Shown here: piece by piece, positions 32,007-35,278 of the stretch | Numbering within the stretch: position 1 is the first letter of the stretch | Layout: the number at the start of each line of letters is the position of its first letter | Assembly: GCA_003139255.1 (NCBI GenBank) | Contig: PLIG01000092.1 | Span: 12,841 to 48,118, forward strand | Source of the DNA: Acidimicrobiaceae bacterium | Lineage (GTDB): Bacteria; Actinomycetota; Acidimicrobiia; Acidimicrobiales; UBA8190 | Direction: 5' to 3' | Length of the DNA: 35,278 nt | Notes under the pieces: generated by a model | What the model was told of the DNA's origin: nothing | Seen by the model: the letters and a program-made list of their open reading frames with translations, nothing else | The model's database searches: none | Position numbers and translations under genes: made by a program

Positions 32007-33035
32007 CTATTGCAAGGGCGTCTGTCCCGTCAGGCTCCATCTGGCCTCTCGACCAGCCCAAAGGGGAACGATTCCCTCATAGTCATTCGGAATTCTGACG
32101 GACCGCCTCACTAGCTCTATTCGGTCGCGATTTCTTGGAAGTCGGTAGAAGTCGGCGCCAAATGCAGCAACGAAGTCACCCAATCTACCAAGCGCGCCTG
32201 CATCCTCGAAGACTTGCGCCAGTACCTGAAGTGCGACCGGCGCATTGAATATGCCTGCAGCACCACTCTCCTCCTTGGCCGTTCGCCAATGCGGCGCGCT
32301 GTCGGTACCAAGGAAGAACTTTGGCTTTCCGCTCGTCACGGCCCTGATGAGTGCACGCTGGTCATCAAGTGTCTTAGGGACAGGTTTGCAAAATGAATGT
32401 GGATGCAACTCCGATCCGATCAAATCGTCGAGCGTCAGCACGAGGTGATGGGGAGTGACGGTCGCGGCGACATTAGCCGGCCAACCCTCGACTGCTTCGA
32501 CAGCCCCCCGTGTTGACAGATGCTCCAATACGATGCGAAGACGTGGGAACACTCGCACGTATTCATCCAGTTCTGGCAGGAAGGCGATCTCGCGGTCCAG
32601 ACAGAATACCCCGACGGCTTCCGCATGCACACAGAGAACCAGGTCGCTCTCCTGCATTGCGTCAAGCACTCCCGGTTGAAGATCATGAAGGTTCACTGGC
32701 CCGTCCGACGCATTTGTTGTCATGCCTTGGGGATAGAACTTCGCCGCGAGTACCCCCACGGCGGCCGCGTTCTCAACCGAAACGTTTGTCGTTAATTTTG
32801 TGAGCTTGATGGTCGTAAGTGGCTGGAAATTCATCCCTTGCGGCGACGCGGAGCGGAGCTCGGCCGCGTAATTCACTGCGTCCCGAGCTGTCAGAATTGG
32901 CGGTTCGGTGTTGGGCATAACAAGCGCACGAGAGAAATGCGCGGCAGTGAAGGGTGTGACCAATTTCAAAAGACTGCCTTGACGGAGATGGACGTGGAAA
33001 TCGTCAGGTTTCGGAATGTTGAGCGATTCGATCAC
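32007..33035 (-). CDS. pyrC: Dihydroorotase, class II (E. coli PyrC type)
   Basis: PyrC cyclises carbamoyl-aspartate to dihydroorotate in pyrimidine synthesis. The 342-residue product shows the binuclear zinc site: HVHLR (H14, H16), the carbamylated Lys in AAKFYPQGMTTN, CVHAEA, EHLSTRG, TPHHL, and the catalytic Asp in GTDSAPH. GTG 33035 is supported by a GGAAGGAG site 5 nt upstream. Class II enzymes of this length are typical of proteobacteria; actinobacteria usually carry the longer class I PyrC inside a pyr operon. Here the gene stands alone among mobile-element scars, with more A/T-ending codons than the backbone genes, so horizontal acquisition is likely (inference). Confidence 0.9.
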   Translation of the reverse strand: MIESLNIPKPDDFHVHLRQGSLLKLVTPFTAAHFSRALVMPNTEPPILTARDAVNYAAELRSASPQGMNFQPLTTIKLTKLTTNVSVENAAAVGVLAAKFYPQGMTTNASDGPVNLHDLQPGVLDAMQESDLVLCVHAEAVGVFCLDREIAFLPELDEYVRVFPRLRIVLEHLSTRGAVEAVEGWPANVAATVTPHHLVLTLDDLIGSELHPHSFCKPVPKTLDDQRALIRAVTSGKPKFFLGTDSAPHWRTAKEESGAAGIFNAPVALQVLAQVFEDAGALGRLGDFVAAFGADFYRLPRNRDRIELVRRSVRIPNDYEGIVPLWAGREARWSLTGQTPLQ

Positions 33036-33291
33036 CCGGCTCCTTCCCCTTCAGTATGTCCACGCAAGTTGCGCCACATCACATTGGCACGAGGCGACTG
33101 GAGATGCGAAGAGGTGCTTCGCATCCGGCAGGAGTCAACAGCCCAACTTGGGATCTGTCAGTCTCAGACAGCAACACAAGCACTCGATCCGGTCGGGTTT
33201 CGCCCGATCACGAGCCGCCTCGTGTTCTGCCCCTCATATCGCGAAGACGCTGAGACGTCCGGTTATTCGCTCGATTAAGTTCAGCGGCTGT

Positions 33292-34992
33292 TTACGAAGT
33301 TGGCACAGCGACCGACTCTGCCTGAGCCTGAGCCCGCATCGATGCTGACCACGTCTGGTACCCGCCGTCGAGATTGCGTGCCTTGATCCCGAGTTCGCGC
33401 AACAGTGCAGTCGCGGTGTGCGCTCGTTGTCCAACCTCGCAGTAGACAACGACTGGTCCGTTGCCGAGCGCATCGAGGTGGTCTCGGAGCGAGTCGATCG
33501 GAACATTCCTCGACCCTGGGATCGCGCCTTCGGCGTACTCTTCTGCAGTACGCACGTCGAGAAGGGTCCATCCCTCTGTGACAAGCCCGTCGAGCTCGCG
33601 AGGGTCGACGACATCGCAGTCGCCGCTCAGCACGTTTTCGGCCATGTAGCCAATGAGGTTGACAGGGTCCTTGGCCGAGGAGAACGGTGGGGCGTACGCG
33701 AGTTCGAGGTCAGCAAGGCGATCGGCAGTGACGCCGCTCGCCATCGCAGTCGCGATCACATCGATCCGTTTGTCGACTCCATTGCGGCCGACGATCTGTG
33801 CACCGAGAATTCTTGCATCATTCGGATCAAAGATCAGCTTCATCGCCATCGGTGTCGCACCGGGGTAATAGGTCGCGTGGTCGAAGGGGTGTGAGTGGAT
33901 GGCCCGGAAGGGTCGGCCTGCCGTTCGCAGGCGCCGTTCGTTCCAGCCGACCGTTGCAGCAACGAGATCGAACACCCTCACTATTGCAGTCCCGAGGGAT
34001 GCGACTGCGTGCGAGGGTCGCCCGGCAATGTGGTCGGCCACCCGTCGACCCTGGCGATTGGCGATGTTCGCAAGTGCAATGAGCGAGGTCGCATGCGAGA
34101 CGGCGTCAGCCTTCTCAACGACATCACCAACGGCGTAAATGTCAGGATCGTTCGTCTGGTTCGCCTCGTTCACAGCGATACCACCGCTCGGTCCCAGCTC
34201 TAGACCCGCGAGTTCAGCGAACTGGACATCGGGTCGTACTCCGATGGAACCAATGACGAGGTCAGCAGGGAGGATCCGACCGTCGGCAAGGGTGACCGTT
34301 CGCTCCTGGACCGATGCAACCGTCGCTCGCGTCTCGACATGGACGCCGTGAGCAACAAGCTCGTCACTGACAAGGATGGCAAGCTCAGGATCGAGTGGCG
34401 GCAGCACCTGTGGGGTGGCCTCGACGATCGTGACGTCGATCCACTGGCCGACGAGGTTCTCGGCCATCTCAAGTCCGATGAACCCGGCACCGATCACGAC
34501 AGCCGTTGACGGTGCGATATCGACGTCCGAGGCGAGGCGAGCTGCATCTTCGACGGTCCGCAGCGTGCGGACCCTGTCGTACCCGGGGATAGGCGGGCGC
34601 ACTGGGGCAGCGCCCATGCTGAGTACGAGCTTGTCGTAGGCGATGACAGTCTCTACACCGGTGACGGTCGAACGTGTCGTGACGGTGTGACCCACCCGGT
34701 CAATAGCGACGACCTCGTCATTGATCCTGACGTCGAGTCGGAACCGGTCGAACAGCTGCTCCGGGGTCTGGAGCGTGAGGTCTTCTTCCTCTTCGATCAG
34801 GCCGCCGACGAAGTACGGCAAGCCGCAGTTGGCGAAGGAGACGTGACCAGACCGTTCAAAAACGGTGATGCTGACGTCAGCATCGAGGCGGCGAAGGCGA
34901 GCGGCCGTGGACATTCCGCCCGCGACCCCACCTACGATCACTACACGCTTGGTCAACTCAGGTGCTTCAGGAGTAGCAGCCATCGCCGTCAC
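33292..34992 (-). CDS. CoA-disulfide reductase / rhodanese fusion (FAD, NAD(P)H-dependent)
   Basis: A 566-residue flavoprotein of the CoADR-Rhd type. It opens with the FAD fold VVIVGGVAGGMSTAARLRRL, followed by the single redox cysteine C56 in SFANCGLPY, which forms a mixed disulfide with CoA. The NAD(P)H site is VVIGAGFIGLEMAENL, then DIYAVGDVVE, and a dimerisation domain with AKDPVNLIGYMAENVLSG. The last ~100 residues are a rhodanese domain (LLDVRTAEEYAEGAIPGS) with active Cys in VYCEVGQRAH. Characterised relatives reduce CoA disulfide, CoA persulfide or polysulfide. GTG 34992 overlaps the previous small ORF's stop (GTGA); ATG 34983 is the alternative. Confidence 0.93.
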   Translation of the reverse strand: MTAMAATPEAPELTKRVVIVGGVAGGMSTAARLRRLDADVSITVFERSGHVSFANCGLPYFVGGLIEEEEDLTLQTPEQLFDRFRLDVRINDEVVAIDRVGHTVTTRSTVTGVETVIAYDKLVLSMGAAPVRPPIPGYDRVRTLRTVEDAARLASDVDIAPSTAVVIGAGFIGLEMAENLVGQWIDVTIVEATPQVLPPLDPELAILVSDELVAHGVHVETRATVASVQERTVTLADGRILPADLVIGSIGVRPDVQFAELAGLELGPSGGIAVNEANQTNDPDIYAVGDVVEKADAVSHATSLIALANIANRQGRRVADHIAGRPSHAVASLGTAIVRVFDLVAATVGWNERRLRTAGRPFRAIHSHPFDHATYYPGATPMAMKLIFDPNDARILGAQIVGRNGVDKRIDVIATAMASGVTADRLADLELAYAPPFSSAKDPVNLIGYMAENVLSGDCDVVDPRELDGLVTEGWTLLDVRTAEEYAEGAIPGSRNVPIDSLRDHLDALGNGPVVVYCEVGQRAHTATALLRELGIKARNLDGGYQTWSASMRAQAQAESVAVPTS

Positions 34993-35135
34993 CGTACGTC
35001 GTTGCGGGCGACGGCCTGGACAACAGCACCAAGACCGTGCGCCGAGCCTTCGCTGACGTTGAGTTCGAGTTCAAGAAACTGCTTCGCCTCACTCTCCTGG
35101 AGACAAGTGTCAGCGTTGAAGGTCGGCTCCCACAT
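34989..35135 (-). CDS. Small ORF coupled to the CoADR-Rhd gene
   Basis: A 48-residue ORF from ATG 35135: MWEPTFNADTCLQESEAKQF, then LELELNVSEGSAHGLGAVVQ and a short end. It contains one Cys and no membrane segment, and I do not recognise a family. Support comes from context: 23 nt after the preceding small gene and a 4-nt stop-start overlap with the CoADR-Rhd gene. There is no strong ribosome site, so translation may depend on the upstream gene. Confidence 0.4.
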   Translation of the reverse strand: MWEPTFNADTCLQESEAKQFLELELNVSEGSAHGLGAVVQAVARNDVR

Positions 35136-35158
35136 GGCCTGAGCTGAAGATGAACGGC

Positions 35159-35278
35159 TCAACGAGAGAACCAGGACTTGCGCTTGGGGGGTTTCTTCTC
35201 GGAACTGCATTGGCACCGTTCAGCAGGTGGCAGATCGCCGAGCACTTGCTCCACGTGGGCACCGCACCCCTTCCAGGT
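35159..35278 (-). CDS. Small cysteine-rich protein, C-terminal part (5' end outside window)
   Basis: The minus strand is open from the window edge to TGA at 35161-35159, giving 39 residues: TWKGCGAHVEQVLGDLPPAE, RCQCSSEKKPPKRKSWFSR. The pattern W-x-GCGAHVEQV...PP-x-RC-x-C resembles short actinobacterial proteins with a CGxH...C-x-C set that might bind zinc or iron; the exact family is unknown to me. The basic tail is unusual. It is probably only a few residues short of full length and heads the operon with the next small ORF and CoADR-Rhd. Confidence 0.5.
   Translation of the reverse strand, partial: TWKGCGAHVEQVLGDLPPAERCQCSSEKKPPKRKSWFSR

Noticed and set aside
1-35278. CRISPR array or prophage structural module
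   Set aside because: No regularly spaced repeats and no capsid, portal, terminase or intact integrase genes were seen.

Overview
The window reads as about 35 kb of a high-GC actinobacterial chromosome. Acidimicrobiia or a near relative is my inference. It rests on an actinobacterial-type HemQ, tandem 11-bp PHO-type boxes, many GTG starts and a DUF929 protein. I ran no searches; family names come from motifs read in the translations.

Positions 1-16,440 look like ordinary backbone: the groEL 3' end with its terminator, then hemQ-larE. Next comes a phosphate-uptake operon in the order pstB-pstS-pstC-pstA followed by an OmpR-type response regulator, preceded by five tandem PHO-box-like repeats. 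After these are a Nudix hydrolase, a small Cys-containing protein and a patatin-like lipase with a small membrane protein. A RecB-like (PD-(D/E)XK, Fe-S type) nuclease is followed by an unrecognised partner. The block ends with a DUF3089 lipoprotein and a translationally coupled GT2/GT39 glycosyltransferase pair.

Positions 16,440-21,840 are worn and mosaic. They hold a decayed AlkD-like DNA-alkylation-repair gene, an acidic hypothetical protein, three tRNA 3'-half fragments around a DEAD-box helicase (signs of past integration at tRNA genes), a class II Fic AMP-transferase and a CRP-like protein reduced to its DNA-binding half.

Positions 21,970-26,331 carry the most notable locus: a tight three-gene heterodisulfide-reductase-like operon. 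Gene 1 fuses HdrC, a membrane cytochrome b and a second HdrC (four [4Fe-4S] motifs). Gene 2 is HdrB-like with one incomplete CCG motif. Gene 3 is a short HdrA/QmoA-like flavoprotein. Together they look like a membrane-bound complex passing electrons between quinone and a thiol/disulfide or sulfur substrate. No dsr, apr or methanogenesis genes are visible nearby.

Positions 26,332-35,278 are accessory and eroded. They contain transposase remnants (IS3-like, IS630-like), a VKOR gene with two frameshifts, a NifX/NifB-type protein, an Asp/Glu racemase, a Fur-family regulator with an 11-His tract, and a DUF929 protein lacking one of its usual redox cysteines. Two repeat pairs are present: a hairpin element at 28.54 and 30.02 kb, and a ~107-bp direct repeat at 29.33 and 31.66 kb. 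The end holds an E. coli-type (class II) dihydroorotase and a CoA-disulfide-reductase/rhodanese fusion preceded by two very small genes. No CRISPR array, rRNA or intact tRNA was found.
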